A DNA stretch of 64,000 nt. Source: Parafrankia irregularis (GTDB lineage Bacteria; Actinomycetota; Actinomycetes; Frankiales; Frankiaceae). The notes beneath the pieces are model-generated. The model made no database searches. It saw only the letters and a list, made by a program, of their open reading frames with translations, and was not told where the DNA came from. Shown one piece after another: positions 32,498 to 41,638 of the stretch. The number at the start of each line of letters is the position of its first letter. Within the stretch, counting starts at the first letter, position 1. Where the stretch lies: assembly GCF_001536285.1 (NCBI RefSeq), contig NZ_FAOZ01000003.1, positions 248,001 through 312,000 on the forward strand. Reading direction: 5' to 3'. Both the position numbers and the translations under genes were made by a program.

Positions 32498-33430
32498 TTG
32501 ACTGGCGAATCCCTCCCGGCCGTGAGCGGCGGGGCCTCCCCGGAGCACGATGACATGCTCTGGTTCGCCGAGCAGTTCGACCGGCATCGCGCCCGGCTGC
32601 GGGCGGTGGCCTACCGGATGCTCGGTTCGCTCACCGAGGCGGACGACGCGCTGCAGGAGGCGTGGATCCGCTCGATCCGCGCCGACAGCACGGTGATCGA
32701 CAACATCAGCGGCTGGCTGGTGACACTCGTCGGACGGGTCTGCATCGACATGCTCCGGGCCCGCACCGCCCGCCGGGAAAGCCTCATGGGCACCACGCTG
32801 CCCGAGCCCGTCGTGAGCACCGGCGAGAGCCTCGACCCCGAACAGGCCAGCCTGCTCGCGGACTCCGTCGGGCTCGCCCTGCTCGTCGTGCTCGACAGCC
32901 TCGAACCGGCCGAGCGCCTCGCCGTCGTGCTCCACGACATGTTCGGCGTGCCGTTCGCCGAGATCGCCCCGATCGTCGAACGCAGCCCAGAGGCGGCCCG
33001 GCAGCTCGCCAGCCGGGCCCGGCGCCGGCTGCGTGGCACGGTCACCACGCCCGACGCCGACCTTGCCCGGCAGCGAAAGGTCGTCGACGCCTTCCTCGCC
33101 GCCACCCGCGCCGGCGACTTCGAGCGGCTGCTGACCCTGCTCGATCCCGCGATCGTCCTGCGAGTCGACCCCGGCTCGCGGCCCTGGGTCGGCCCCACGG
33201 TGCTCGCCGGTGCCACCGACGTCGCCGGCCACATCTCCACCCACGCCATCCGGTTCGCCCGTCTGTGCAGCACCGCCCTGGTCAACGGCGCGGCCGGTGT
33301 GCTCGCCGCGTCGGCGGACGGCGTCCTCGCCGTCGCGGGCGTCACGGTCAGCGGCGGGCGCATCATCGAGATCGACCTCCTGCTGGACCCCGAGCGACTC
33401 GCCGCGCTGCACATCGCGACCGGTTCCTGA
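32498..33430 (+). CDS. ECF41-type RNA polymerase sigma factor with SnoaL-like C-terminal domain
   Basis: A 310-residue sigma factor. Region 2 (residues 24-95) contains AYRMLGSLTEADDALQEAWIRS; the linker has TLPEP at 100-104, like the WLPEP of ECF41; region 4 has LEPAERLAVVLHDMFGVPFAEIAPIVERSPEAARQLASRARRRL. Residues 195-305 form an NTF2/SnoaL-like domain ending in DPERL (297-301), like the NPDKL motif. In ECF41 factors this extension regulates activity in place of an anti-sigma factor. TTG 32498 follows GGAAGGA. The upstream NmrA gene is the probable co-regulated partner. Confidence 0.9.
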   Translation: MTGESLPAVSGGASPEHDDMLWFAEQFDRHRARLRAVAYRMLGSLTEADDALQEAWIRSIRADSTVIDNISGWLVTLVGRVCIDMLRARTARRESLMGTTLPEPVVSTGESLDPEQASLLADSVGLALLVVLDSLEPAERLAVVLHDMFGVPFAEIAPIVERSPEAARQLASRARRRLRGTVTTPDADLARQRKVVDAFLAATRAGDFERLLTLLDPAIVLRVDPGSRPWVGPTVLAGATDVAGHISTHAIRFARLCSTALVNGAAGVLAASADGVLAVAGVTVSGGRIIEIDLLLDPERLAALHIATGS

Positions 33431-33486
33431 GCCCCGAAGACCCGAGTTCGGCGCCCCGGTCGGCTTGCGTGCCCGACAATGAGAGC

Positions 33487-34842
33487 GTGCTGACTGCGTT
33501 GCGCCGAGGCGAGGCGAAGGTCCAGATGTCGGACGTCTCCCTGGAGGGAGACGATCTCGCGGGCGCGGTGGGTGCCGTCGCGCAGCGGTTGCGCGGCCTG
33601 CGGCGGGTAGCCGTGGTGGCCACCCCGACGATGGAGACGGTCGTCGCGATCGCCGGCGCCGTCGAGGCCGGGGTCACCGTGGTCACGATCAACCCGCAGT
33701 CCGGCGAGACCGAACGGGCGTACGTCCTGCAGGACAGCGCCCCCGACCTGATCCTCGACCAGGTCGACCTCACCGCCCGCGCCGCGCTGCCGGCGGAGCC
33801 CGAACCGGCGGCCGGCGCGGCGGGAGCGGCGGACCTGCCGGGCGGGCAGGGCGGGCCGGGTGGGCGGGGCGGGGACGAGTCACCCGCCCTGATCATCTAC
33901 ACCTCGGGGACCACCGGGCCCCCGAAGGGCGCGGTCATCCCGCGCCGCGCCATCGCGGCGAACATCGACGCGCTGGCGCAGGCCTGGGCCTGGACACCCG
34001 AGGACGTCCTCGGGCACGCCCTGCCGCTGTTCCACGTGCACGGGCTCGTGCTCGGGACGCTCGGCCCGCTGCGCCTAGGGTCCGCGCTGCACCACACCGG
34101 GCGGTTCGCGCCCACCCCGGGCGGGACGCTGTACTTCGCGGTGCCGACCATGTGGTCGCGGGTGCCGGAGCCGGCTGCCTTCGCGTCCGCCCGGCTGCTC
34201 GTCTCCGGCTCGGCGGCGCTGCCCGTGCCCGTGTTCGAGCGGCTCGTCGCGCTGGCCGGGCAGCGGGTGGCGGAACGCTACGGGCTGACCGAGACCCTCA
34301 TCAACACCGCCGCCCGCGCCGACGGCGAGCGCCGGCCAGGCCTCGTCGGCGCACCGCTGCCGGGCGTCGACGTCCGGGTCACCGGCACCGACGAGTTCGG
34401 GCCGGTCGAGGTGCGCGGCCCGAACGTGTTCTCCGGGTATCTCGGCAACCCGGCCGCGACCGCGGCGGCGCTGACGCCCGACGGGTGGTTCGCCACCGGC
34501 GACCTCGGCCTGTTCGAGCCGGACGGCCAGCTGCGCATCGTCGGCCGTCAGAGCACCGACCTCATCAAGTCCGGCGGCTACAAGATCGGGGCCGGGGAGA
34601 TCGAGAACGCGCTGCTCGCCCATCCCGCGGTCGCCGAGACCGCTGTCATCGGCGTTCCCGACGACGATCTCGGCCAGCGGATCGTCGCGTTCGTCGTCCC
34701 GCATGAGACCGTCGACGCCGCGGTGCTCGTCGACCATGTCGCCACGGCCCTCGCCCCGCACAAGCGCCCGCGGGAGGTCCGCTTCGTCACCTCGCTGCCG
34801 CGCAACCCCCTGGGCAAGGTCCAGAAGAAGCTGCTCACCTGA
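33487..34842 (+). CDS. Acyl-CoA/malonyl-CoA ligase-like enzyme (MatB/FadD36-like)
   Basis: A compact ANL ligase of 451 residues, the size of FadD36/MatB proteins. Motifs: LIIYTSGTTGPPKGAVIPRRAI, ERYGLTETLINT, WFATGDLGLFEPDGQLRIVGRQSTDLIKSGGYKIGAGEIENAL and the terminal LPRNPLGKVQKKLL with catalytic Lys. The RADG region and the short N-terminal domain fit MatB-type enzymes acting on dicarboxylates, but substrate is not proven. GTG 33487 is chosen by homology; GTG 33469 is an alternative. An AAGAAGAADLPGGQGGPGG linker is locally low-complexity. It begins 56 bp after the sigma gene. Confidence 0.88.
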   Translation: MLTALRRGEAKVQMSDVSLEGDDLAGAVGAVAQRLRGLRRVAVVATPTMETVVAIAGAVEAGVTVVTINPQSGETERAYVLQDSAPDLILDQVDLTARAALPAEPEPAAGAAGAADLPGGQGGPGGRGGDESPALIIYTSGTTGPPKGAVIPRRAIAANIDALAQAWAWTPEDVLGHALPLFHVHGLVLGTLGPLRLGSALHHTGRFAPTPGGTLYFAVPTMWSRVPEPAAFASARLLVSGSAALPVPVFERLVALAGQRVAERYGLTETLINTAARADGERRPGLVGAPLPGVDVRVTGTDEFGPVEVRGPNVFSGYLGNPAATAAALTPDGWFATGDLGLFEPDGQLRIVGRQSTDLIKSGGYKIGAGEIENALLAHPAVAETAVIGVPDDDLGQRIVAFVVPHETVDAAVLVDHVATALAPHKRPREVRFVTSLPRNPLGKVQKKLLT

Positions 34843-34899
34843 CCGGCCGGTTCCGCACCGGCCAGTTCCGCACCGGCCGGTTTCTCGCGGCTCGCGGGT
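34843..34899. terminator. Repeat-containing intergenic hairpin region
   Basis: The 57-bp gap between convergent genes contains repeated TTCCGCACCGGCC units with self-complementary ACCGGCCGGT at both ends, able to form alternative hairpins. It probably ends transcription from both sides. Confidence 0.5.
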
Positions 34900-36543
34900 T
34901 CAGGCGACGATCCAGGCGGGGAACCAGATGCGGTCGCGCCAGTCGTCCAGCGGGATCGTCTCCCAGGCCAGGATCGGGTAGTAGTAGGCGAACAGCAGCA
35001 CGACGGCGATCAGGTACACACCGAAGATCAGTGCCCCGACGAGGCGGCGGGTGTCGGAGGCCTCGCGTGGGCCGAGCACCAGGCCCGCGCAGGCGGTGAT
35101 CCCCAGGATCATGAACGGCAGCAGCGGCAGGGCGTAGAAGAAGAACATCGTGCGGTTGGGGAAGGCCAGCCAGGGCAGGAAGGACGTCCCGAAGCTGACC
35201 AGCACGAGAGCGGCCCGCCAGTCACGGCGAACGACCCACAGCGCGATCATCGCGACCAGTGCGGCCGTCCCGACCCACCAGACGGCCGGGTTGCCCAGCG
35301 CCAGCACCTCCCGGGCGCAGCCCTCGACCGCCCGGCAGCCCTGCTCGCCGAACTTCGGGCCCTCGTAGTCGTAGGCCACCGGCCGGCCCATCACCAGCCA
35401 GCTCATCGGCGTGGACTGCGCGACGTGCCGGGCGGACAGGTGTTCGTGGAACTCCAGGATCGCCTGCTGGTAGGACCACCATCCGCGCCAGGCGGCGACG
35501 AAGCCGTCGCCGTACCTGTGCCGGTCGTATCCGCCGTCGGTGAGGAACCAGCCCGTCCAGGTGGAAAGGAACGTCACGATCGGCACGGCGATGTAGCAGC
35601 CGAACCAGGCGGGCAGGTCCCGGCGCAGCGCACCGCGGACCGGCGCCGGGAAGCCCGCCGTGCGGCGGGCACCGATGTCCCAGGCCAGCGCGAGCGCGGC
35701 GAACCCGACCAGGGTGTAGAGGGCGCTCCACTTCACGCCCATGGACGCACCCAGGCACAGACCGGCGGCGAGCCGCCAGGGCCGCCAGCCGAGCCGCGGC
35801 CCGTACCGGGCGTCGGCGCCTCCGCCCGCAACTCCCACAGTGCTGTAGGTGCCGTCGGTGCCGTCGGTGCTCTCGGTACCGTCGGTGCGCGTGAGCCGGT
35901 CGACGAGCCTGGTGCGGCCGTGGTCACGGTCGAGGACGAGGCAGGCCAGCGCGAGCACCAGCCCCGTCATCAGGAAGATGTCGAGGATGCCGATCCGGCT
36001 CTGGACGAACTCGAGCCCGTCGAGGGTCATCAGCAGGCCGGCGAAACAGCCCAGCAGGGTGGAGCGGAACATGCGGCGGGCGAGCCGGGTGAAGACCAGC
36101 ACCGCGAGCGTGCCGAAGAACGCGGAGGCGAACCGCCAGCCGAGCTCGGGGCTGCCGTGCACCGCGCCGGCACAGTCCTGGTAGCCGAAGAGCTTCTCCG
36201 AAGCCGCCATGAACCACTTGCCCAGCGGCGGGTGCACCACGAAGGCGGGACCGGAGCAGGTGTTGCTGTCCACCTCGTAGCCGTGGGTCATCAGGCCCCA
36301 GGCGTCCTTGGTGTAGTAGACCTCGTCGAAGTAGATGCCCTTCGGCTCGGTCAGCCGCCAGAACCGCAGGATCCCGGCGAGCAGGGTGACGGCGAGCGCG
36401 GCGGCCCAGCCCAGTACCCGGTCGGCGGGCATCGGCGGGCAGAGCCGTGCGCGCAGCGTGCCGGCCGACGCGGCGACGGCCCGCGCGGTCTGGCCGGGTT
36501 CTGGCGCGGAGGGGTCAGCCGTCGTCAGTGCGGTCACGCTCAC
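34900..36543 (-). CDS. pmt: Polyprenyl-phosphate-mannose protein O-mannosyltransferase (PMT family)
   Basis: A 547-residue multispanning GT-C glycosyltransferase that transfers mannose from polyprenyl-phosphate mannose to Ser/Thr of exported proteins. It has the catalytic first loop PKGIYFDEVYYTKDAWGLM with the DE pair, VHPPLGKWFMAA, MSWLVMGRPVAYDY and a series of C-terminal membrane helices. Length matches actinobacterial Pmt (Rv1002c type). An extra loop of TDGT-type repeats lies around residue 215-230. A potential donor-synthesising GT2 is 9 kb away. The many secreted lipoproteins of the window are plausible substrates in general. Confidence 0.93.
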   Translation of the reverse strand: MSVTALTTADPSAPEPGQTARAVAASAGTLRARLCPPMPADRVLGWAAALAVTLLAGILRFWRLTEPKGIYFDEVYYTKDAWGLMTHGYEVDSNTCSGPAFVVHPPLGKWFMAASEKLFGYQDCAGAVHGSPELGWRFASAFFGTLAVLVFTRLARRMFRSTLLGCFAGLLMTLDGLEFVQSRIGILDIFLMTGLVLALACLVLDRDHGRTRLVDRLTRTDGTESTDGTDGTYSTVGVAGGGADARYGPRLGWRPWRLAAGLCLGASMGVKWSALYTLVGFAALALAWDIGARRTAGFPAPVRGALRRDLPAWFGCYIAVPIVTFLSTWTGWFLTDGGYDRHRYGDGFVAAWRGWWSYQQAILEFHEHLSARHVAQSTPMSWLVMGRPVAYDYEGPKFGEQGCRAVEGCAREVLALGNPAVWWVGTAALVAMIALWVVRRDWRAALVLVSFGTSFLPWLAFPNRTMFFFYALPLLPFMILGITACAGLVLGPREASDTRRLVGALIFGVYLIAVVLLFAYYYPILAWETIPLDDWRDRIWFPAWIVA

Positions 36544-37055
36544 GCGCTCAGCCTAGGTCGTGAGCCTGTGCCTGCTGACAGGGCGTTTCCCACCCTGTCC
36601 CCATGGCCGTCGGCGCGGGCCCGCCGGCGCGGCGCAGGTCGCAGGCAGCACCACGCCGGCCTCCCCGCTCTGACGGCGGTGTTCACGGCACGGCAGTAAA
36701 GCACCCAGCCGACGGCACTTTCGGGCGTCCTCGCGAGATTTCACGCAACGGTCGAGCTTAACTGCATTCCATCACACTTGTTTCATCCGTAAGACCGAAT
36801 TATCGTCCGTTTTGCGCGGATCATCCGGCCGTGTGGGGATCTGGCCTGGTAGCGGTAGCCACCACTCGCCGGTGAGGACCCGACACCCCCGCACCTCCGT
36901 GATGGTCCCTGCTGGTGGGAATGACCTGTCCGGTCACCCTCCTTCGCGGTCGCGTCGGCACGTTCCCCGAAGCGCGTTCGACGAAGCGCGTTCGAGGAGG
37001 TCCCCGCGAGCCAAATGAGTTATACGACTTAACTACGTCCTTTTAGGGTGCGCCA
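36544..37055. other. Gene-free region upstream of MMPL gene
   Basis: No supported gene in 512 bp. It contains a small hairpin GACAGGG/CCCTGTC (36577-36599), an AT-richer stretch (about 36756-36816) likely to hold promoters for the divergent PMT and MMPL genes, a direct repeat GAAGCGCGTTCGA twice (about 36968-36995), and a second AT-rich patch GAGTTATACGACTTAACT just before the MMPL start. Confidence 0.6.
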
Positions 37056-39620
37056 GTGGCTTTTCTGGACAGTTCACTCGCCGGTGCGGTGGGCAGGCTC
37101 GCGCGCGGCTGCGCACGTCACCGCGGGTTCCTGCTGGTCGCCTGGATCATCGTCCTCGCGTCGGCGGCCCTCTACGTGCGCGGTGCCGGCGCCCAGTACA
37201 CCCAGCAGGTGGCGCCGACGGGCTCGGAATCCGACCGTGCGCTGACCAACGTGACGGCGATCTCGCCGGGTGGCCAGCTACCCGATGTCGAGACGATCGT
37301 GGTCCGGGCCCGGGAGGGCACTCTCGACGACCGCATGGCGCGCGACCGGATGACCCTGCTCATCGCGCAGGTCGGCAAGCTGCCGGGAGTCGCCCTCGTC
37401 GCGGATCCGGGCGGACCGCTCGGGCCGGCCACCGTCGGGGTCACCCCGATCAGCGCCGACCGGCGGACCGCGATGATCTCCGTCGTGCTGAAGGGCACCG
37501 CCCTCGCACCCGACCTGGCCGCGGTACGGCGCGTGCAGGACCTCGCACTGGCCTACGACGACCCGCAGTTCCAGGTCGAGATGTCCGGGCCAGGCATCAC
37601 GGCGATCGAGACCGCCGGCATCTCGACCACTCCGCTGATCTTCGCCCTGCTCGCGGGCCTGCTACTCGTCATTGCCGCGGTCCGCTCCCCGTCCGGGCTG
37701 CTCATCTGTCTTGTGTCGGGAGCGGTCGCCGCCACGCTCGCGGTCGCGGCGACCGCGAAGCTGGCGCACACGGTGGTCATGACCCCGTTCGCGCCGATGG
37801 TCGCCGGCCTCCTGGCGTTCGGCATCTGCCTGGGCGGCGCGGTGGTCATCGTCTACCGAGCGCAGTCAGCCCTGCTGCGCGGCGAGGACGGCATCCAGGC
37901 CGCCGAGACCGCCACCGCCACCTCGGGCGCGGCGCTGGCAGTCGGGGGGCTGAGCCTGACGGTGGCCATGGCGGTGGTGAGCATCGTCGGGCTCAGCGGC
38001 TTCCGTGGCATCGCGCTCGCTGCCGCCGCCGTGGGCACGATCACCATCCTCGTCGTACTCACCCTGCTGCCCGCGCTGCTCGGGCTGGCCGGCACGCGGC
38101 TGCTCGGCTGGACCGAGCGACGCTTCCTGTCCGTGGCCGGAGCCGGCCTCGGACGCCGACCCGGCCTGCGATCGTGGTGGGCCACCCAGGTCGGCCGATA
38201 CCCGGCCCAGGTCGCGGTGGTCGCCGGGATGCTGCTGGTGGGGCTGACGGTCCAGGCCAGCAGCATCCGCCTGGGCGGTGGCGACTCGGGTGCCGAGCCG
38301 ACGTCTACAACGTCGCGACGGGCGTACGACCTTGTCAGCGAAGGCTTCTTCCCCGGACTGAACGGGCCGGTCCTGGTGGCCGTGCGGCAGGCGCCGGCGA
38401 AGGCCCGCCCGGCCACGAGGTCCGTCACCTCCGCGGATGTCGCCGCCGCGCTCGCCGCGGCTCCCGGGGTGCGCAACGCGGCCGTCATGCTGGAGGACAC
38501 CGCCAAAGGGCTGGCGGTCATCCGGGTCCTCCCCCAGCCGGGCCCACGGTCGGAGGAGGCCAGCGAGCTGATCCACCAGCTGCGCGCGGAAGTTCTCCCG
38601 GCAGTCCTGCGCGACACGGCGACGACCGCGGACGTCGGTGGTCCGACCGCCCTGTTCGACGACGCCGCGGCGGGCTTCCGGGGCAGCGTGGTCGCGCTGC
38701 TGTGCATCGTCCTGCTCACCGTCGCGCTGGTGGCGTTCGTGGTGTCACGGTCGGCGGTGCTGGCCGCCCTCCTCGGCCTGTCCGCGACCCTGTCGGTCCA
38801 GGCTGCGGGCGGCGTCCTGACGATCCTCTTCCAGAACGAGCGTTTCGCCGAGAGGCTCGGTGTGATGGTGAGCCCGGTCGAGCCCTTCGTCCTCGTTCCG
38901 GTGTTCGTGGCGGTGCTCGGCCTGGCCCCCGGGATGAACCTCGTCCTGCTCGGGCGGCTGCGCGAGCAGAACCGTGCCGCGAGTGACCGATCCGCGGGCG
39001 GGCCTTCCGGCAACGGCCAGGACCGCCCGCGGGAGCGCGCCGGCGGCCGCAGGAGCATCATCCGCAGCGCCCGGGACGGCATCGCACGCGGGCACGCAGA
39101 GCTCGGGCATGTCGTCCTCACCATGAACATGGTCATGCTCCTGGTGGCCGTCGCGATCGCGGCGCAGCCCCCGCGGACACTGAAGATGATGGGCTTCGGC
39201 CTGGCCGCAGGTGTCGCGGTGGACGCCCTCGTCCTGCGCGTGGCCGCACTGCCGGCGATCGCGCACCTGTTCCGGCTGTCACACGCCGAGAACGCGTCAC
39301 GGACCAGCCGTCAGGACACGTACACCGCGGGCAGGACGGACAGACCGCCAAGGGCACGCAGGGCGAATCCGGTGACCGTCGAAGGAATCGAGGGAAGCGT
39401 CGAACGGCAGACAGTACCCACCACCCCGCTTCTCGTCGGCCGCGCCGGCGATCCCGGCGGCAACGAGAAGTGGAACGGCCACCGAACCAGGACTCCGGGT
39501 CTCAGGTCCGGGGTGCCGCCCAGACCGCGCACGCCGGCCCCCTCCGATCTGGCCGCGCAGCACGGGAACGGCACGCCCTACTTCTATGAAATCCGCGTCC
39601 CGCGCGACGGACGGCGATGA
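37056..39620 (+). CDS. MMPL/RND-family membrane protein lacking proton-relay residues
   Basis: An 854-residue protein with the MMPL layout: one N-terminal helix, a periplasmic loop (about 45-185), five helices, cytosolic stretch, then a second loop (about 402-535) and helices to 760. The fourth-helix motif normally GxDY reads CLGGAVVIVYR (Gly260-Gly261) and the tenth-helix equivalent reads LAPGMNLVLLGRLRE (Gly626-Met627), so both Asp-Tyr pairs that carry protons in MmpL3 are absent. The C-terminal 90 residues are basic and disordered. The GTG start follows an AT-rich promoter-like patch. It may be a scaffold, or a transporter energised differently. Confidence 0.85.
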   Translation: MAFLDSSLAGAVGRLARGCARHRGFLLVAWIIVLASAALYVRGAGAQYTQQVAPTGSESDRALTNVTAISPGGQLPDVETIVVRAREGTLDDRMARDRMTLLIAQVGKLPGVALVADPGGPLGPATVGVTPISADRRTAMISVVLKGTALAPDLAAVRRVQDLALAYDDPQFQVEMSGPGITAIETAGISTTPLIFALLAGLLLVIAAVRSPSGLLICLVSGAVAATLAVAATAKLAHTVVMTPFAPMVAGLLAFGICLGGAVVIVYRAQSALLRGEDGIQAAETATATSGAALAVGGLSLTVAMAVVSIVGLSGFRGIALAAAAVGTITILVVLTLLPALLGLAGTRLLGWTERRFLSVAGAGLGRRPGLRSWWATQVGRYPAQVAVVAGMLLVGLTVQASSIRLGGGDSGAEPTSTTSRRAYDLVSEGFFPGLNGPVLVAVRQAPAKARPATRSVTSADVAAALAAAPGVRNAAVMLEDTAKGLAVIRVLPQPGPRSEEASELIHQLRAEVLPAVLRDTATTADVGGPTALFDDAAAGFRGSVVALLCIVLLTVALVAFVVSRSAVLAALLGLSATLSVQAAGGVLTILFQNERFAERLGVMVSPVEPFVLVPVFVAVLGLAPGMNLVLLGRLREQNRAASDRSAGGPSGNGQDRPRERAGGRRSIIRSARDGIARGHAELGHVVLTMNMVMLLVAVAIAAQPPRTLKMMGFGLAAGVAVDALVLRVAALPAIAHLFRLSHAENASRTSRQDTYTAGRTDRPPRARRANPVTVEGIEGSVERQTVPTTPLLVGRAGDPGGNEKWNGHRTRTPGLRSGVPPRPRTPAPSDLAAQHGNGTPYFYEIRVPRDGRR

Positions 39621-39723
39621 AGCCTGCGCCCGGCCCCAGGGGAGGTCGGGTGCGGATTCCCCGGGAGAGCGCGACGACCCGCCAGGGCGGAACCCCGCGG
39701 CGTCGCCGACGCGGGCCCATAGC

Positions 39724-40404
39724 ATGCGAGCGGTGCACAGAAGATCGAATCTGCCCCTGCCCGGCGCCTCCCCGCGCGGGACGGTCCCGCGCGGGCAGGC
39801 CCTGCGCCGAGCGGCCCCGGTCGTCGCCCTGACCGCGGTTCTGGTGGCTCTGCTGGGCTCGCCGGCGTCCGCCCACACCGCGCTGACCTCGTCCGATCCG
39901 GCCGCGGGAGCGACCCTCGACGCCGCACCCGGCGCGATCTCACTGACCTTCAGCGGGACTGTCCGAGGCGACGGTTCCAGCATCTCCGTGACCGGCGACG
40001 GTGGGGCACCGGCTGCCGTCGGTGCCCTGTCCGCCGTGGACAAGACCGTGACGGTGCCGGTCTCCGGGCTCACCGGCGGCGGCTACCAGGTGGTCTGGAC
40101 CGTGGTCTCCGCCGACGGCCATGCGATCAACGGGCAGTTCCCCTTCACGGTGGCCGCGCCCAGTCCCTCGCCCACCTCCGCGTCGCCGCTGGCCGGCCCG
40201 GCGCAGGCCGCCGGCAGCTCGTCCCCGGCCGCTCCGGCAGCCGCGTCCCCCACACCCACGGTGCGGATCGAGCCGTCCGCGCCGCCGTCGTCGTCCGACA
40301 GCAACGCGGTGTGGTGGATCATCGCCGTGATCTCCGTCGCGGTGCTGCTTCTGGCCGCCGTCGCCGCCGTCCAGCTGATCCGCCGCCGCGGCACCGCACG
40401 CTGA
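39724..40404 (+). CDS. copC: CopC-domain copper-binding protein with C-terminal membrane anchor
   Basis: A 226-residue exported protein. The signal peptide ends in GSPASA; the mature protein starts AHTALTSSDPAAGATLDAAP, so an N-terminal His is available as in CopC Cu(II) sites. The second His is in VSADGHAINGQFPFTV. A Pro/Ala/Ser-rich linker and a single C-terminal helix (WWIIAVISVAVLLLAAVAA) followed by RRR give the actinobacterial CopC topology. No CopD gene is adjacent. ATG 39724 is chosen by the signal peptide; GTG 39733 is possible. A strong terminator follows four bases after the stop. Confidence 0.9.
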   Translation: MRAVHRRSNLPLPGASPRGTVPRGQALRRAAPVVALTAVLVALLGSPASAHTALTSSDPAAGATLDAAPGAISLTFSGTVRGDGSSISVTGDGGAPAAVGALSAVDKTVTVPVSGLTGGGYQVVWTVVSADGHAINGQFPFTVAAPSPSPTSASPLAGPAQAAGSSSPAAPAAASPTPTVRIEPSAPPSSSDSNAVWWIIAVISVAVLLLAAVAAVQLIRRRGTAR

Positions 40405-40407
40405 CCG

Positions 40408-40447
40408 GCCGCGCCCGGCCTCGGGTCGACCCGAGGCCGGGCGCGGC
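40408..40447. terminator. Near-perfect palindrome terminator
   Basis: A 19-bp GC-rich stem with a minimal CG centre lies right after the copC stop and before the convergent small gene. One of the strongest hairpins in the window. Confidence 0.85.
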
Positions 40448-40468
40448 GGGTGCGGGCCCCCGGATCCG

Positions 40469-40822
40469 TTACCGGCCGAGCAGCGCGACCACCATCGCGG
40501 CCACGCCGCCCTGGACGATCGACAGAACCGCGTCCTTCGCCCCGCCCGCCACGGCGACGCCGAGCTCCTGAAGCCGGCTCGGGTTGTCCCGCACCGCCGC
40601 GATGACCGCCGCCGGGTCGGCGACGGCCTCCCCGTCCGGAGTGACCGCCCTGTCCCGGATCAGCTGGTCGATGAGGGCGCGCAGCTCGCCCACCGCCGCG
40701 TCGAGCTGTGCGGCGGAGCCGACCTGGTGACTGCTGACCACCTGGTTGATGTCACGACCGGCCTTGTTGACCGTGTAGCCCTGGCCGGTGAACTTGTCAC
40801 CGGAGAAGACGTCACCCATCAT
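40469..40822 (-). CDS. Small protein with N-terminal GDVFSGDKFTG motif, function unknown
   Basis: A 117-residue protein I do not recognise. Residues 3-24 (GDVFSGDKFTGQGYTVNKAG) nearly repeat the C-terminal end of the product of the gene directly upstream. The middle is helical and charged (AAQLDAAVGELRALIDQLIRDR), followed by a helix and a C-terminal hydrophobic segment (LSIVQGGVAAMVVALLG) that could insert in a membrane or pack in an oligomer. Two ATGs head the frame after GGGCGGGGGA. It is 36 bp downstream of the DUF6232-like gene and is probably its operon partner. Confidence 0.75.
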   Translation of the reverse strand: MMGDVFSGDKFTGQGYTVNKAGRDINQVVSSHQVGSAAQLDAAVGELRALIDQLIRDRAVTPDGEAVADPAAVIAAVRDNPSRLQELGVAVAGGAKDAVLSIVQGGVAAMVVALLGR

Positions 40823-40858
40823 TCCCCCGCCCTGTGCCCGGACCGGGCCGGCCGCCTG

Positions 40859-41428
40859 TCACTGGCCGGCACCTCGGCCACTCTTGTTGACGTTGTAGCC
40901 CCGCCCGGTGAATTTGTCGCCAGCAAAAACATCGCCGTGGACCTCGATGTTGTACGCGGATGCCGGTGGATCCTCGATGGCGGCGACGAGCGCGTTCCGG
41001 ATGCGCATGATCTCCTTGAGATCCGTTCCGTTCAGCAGGGCTGCCTGCGCGCCGGCGGTTTCGAGCAGGAGCAGGTAGTAGGTGCGCCGAAAGAACACCC
41101 GGTAGATCAGGACACCGCTCAGCCAGAGAGTGGCCGCGCCGGCCAGAACGAGCACGAGAACCGCGAACTGCCGGCCGATGTCCTCGAGGGCGTACTCCCC
41201 GTCAGGGTCGGCGTAGCGTGGGCCCACGATCACCGCCACCACGAGCAGGGCGACGCCTCCCGCGAGTGACGCCATCCGCCGGAGCGGGTAGAAGGTGCTG
41301 TACTTCCCGAACCACTTCAGCTCCCGGGTCTGAATCCGGGAGATGTTGGCGAGCGGGTACACCTCGTGCCCGATCGTGAGCGCCCGCTTGCCGACCACGA
41401 TCTCGAAGATCTGATTCTTTTTTGCCAT
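40859..41428 (-). CDS. DUF6232-like two-helix membrane protein
   Basis: A 189-residue protein with a cytosolic N-terminal beta-rich part (FEIVVGKRALTIGHEVYPLANISRIQTREL), two membrane helices (about residues 54-74 and 90-112), a cytosolic part beginning RRTYYLLLLETAGAQAALLNGTDLKEIMRIRNALVAAI, and the terminal GDVFAGDKFTGRGYNVNKSG motif shared with the next protein. The N-terminal part resembles the family I know as DUF6232. The function is unknown; such layouts often serve as membrane anchors for small oligomeric partners. The ATG follows a G-rich sequence. Confidence 0.75.
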   Translation of the reverse strand: MAKKNQIFEIVVGKRALTIGHEVYPLANISRIQTRELKWFGKYSTFYPLRRMASLAGGVALLVVAVIVGPRYADPDGEYALEDIGRQFAVLVLVLAGAATLWLSGVLIYRVFFRRTYYLLLLETAGAQAALLNGTDLKEIMRIRNALVAAIEDPPASAYNIEVHGDVFAGDKFTGRGYNVNKSGRGAGQ

Positions 41429-41638
41429 ACAGCCCCCGCCTGTACTGGCTTATTGATAACGCGGACGCCGATCGGCGAACGCATCGTGAGCTGACATCCG
41501 GAACGTCGACTGACGAGCACGAGGCCGATAAACGTCGGGATCAGCGACGACAGGTACCCGGTCACCGGATCCGCGCAGAACGTACCACACATCGTGAAAT
41601 GAAGAAATCCGGGCGTGGCCGGTTATCCCCTGACTGGA

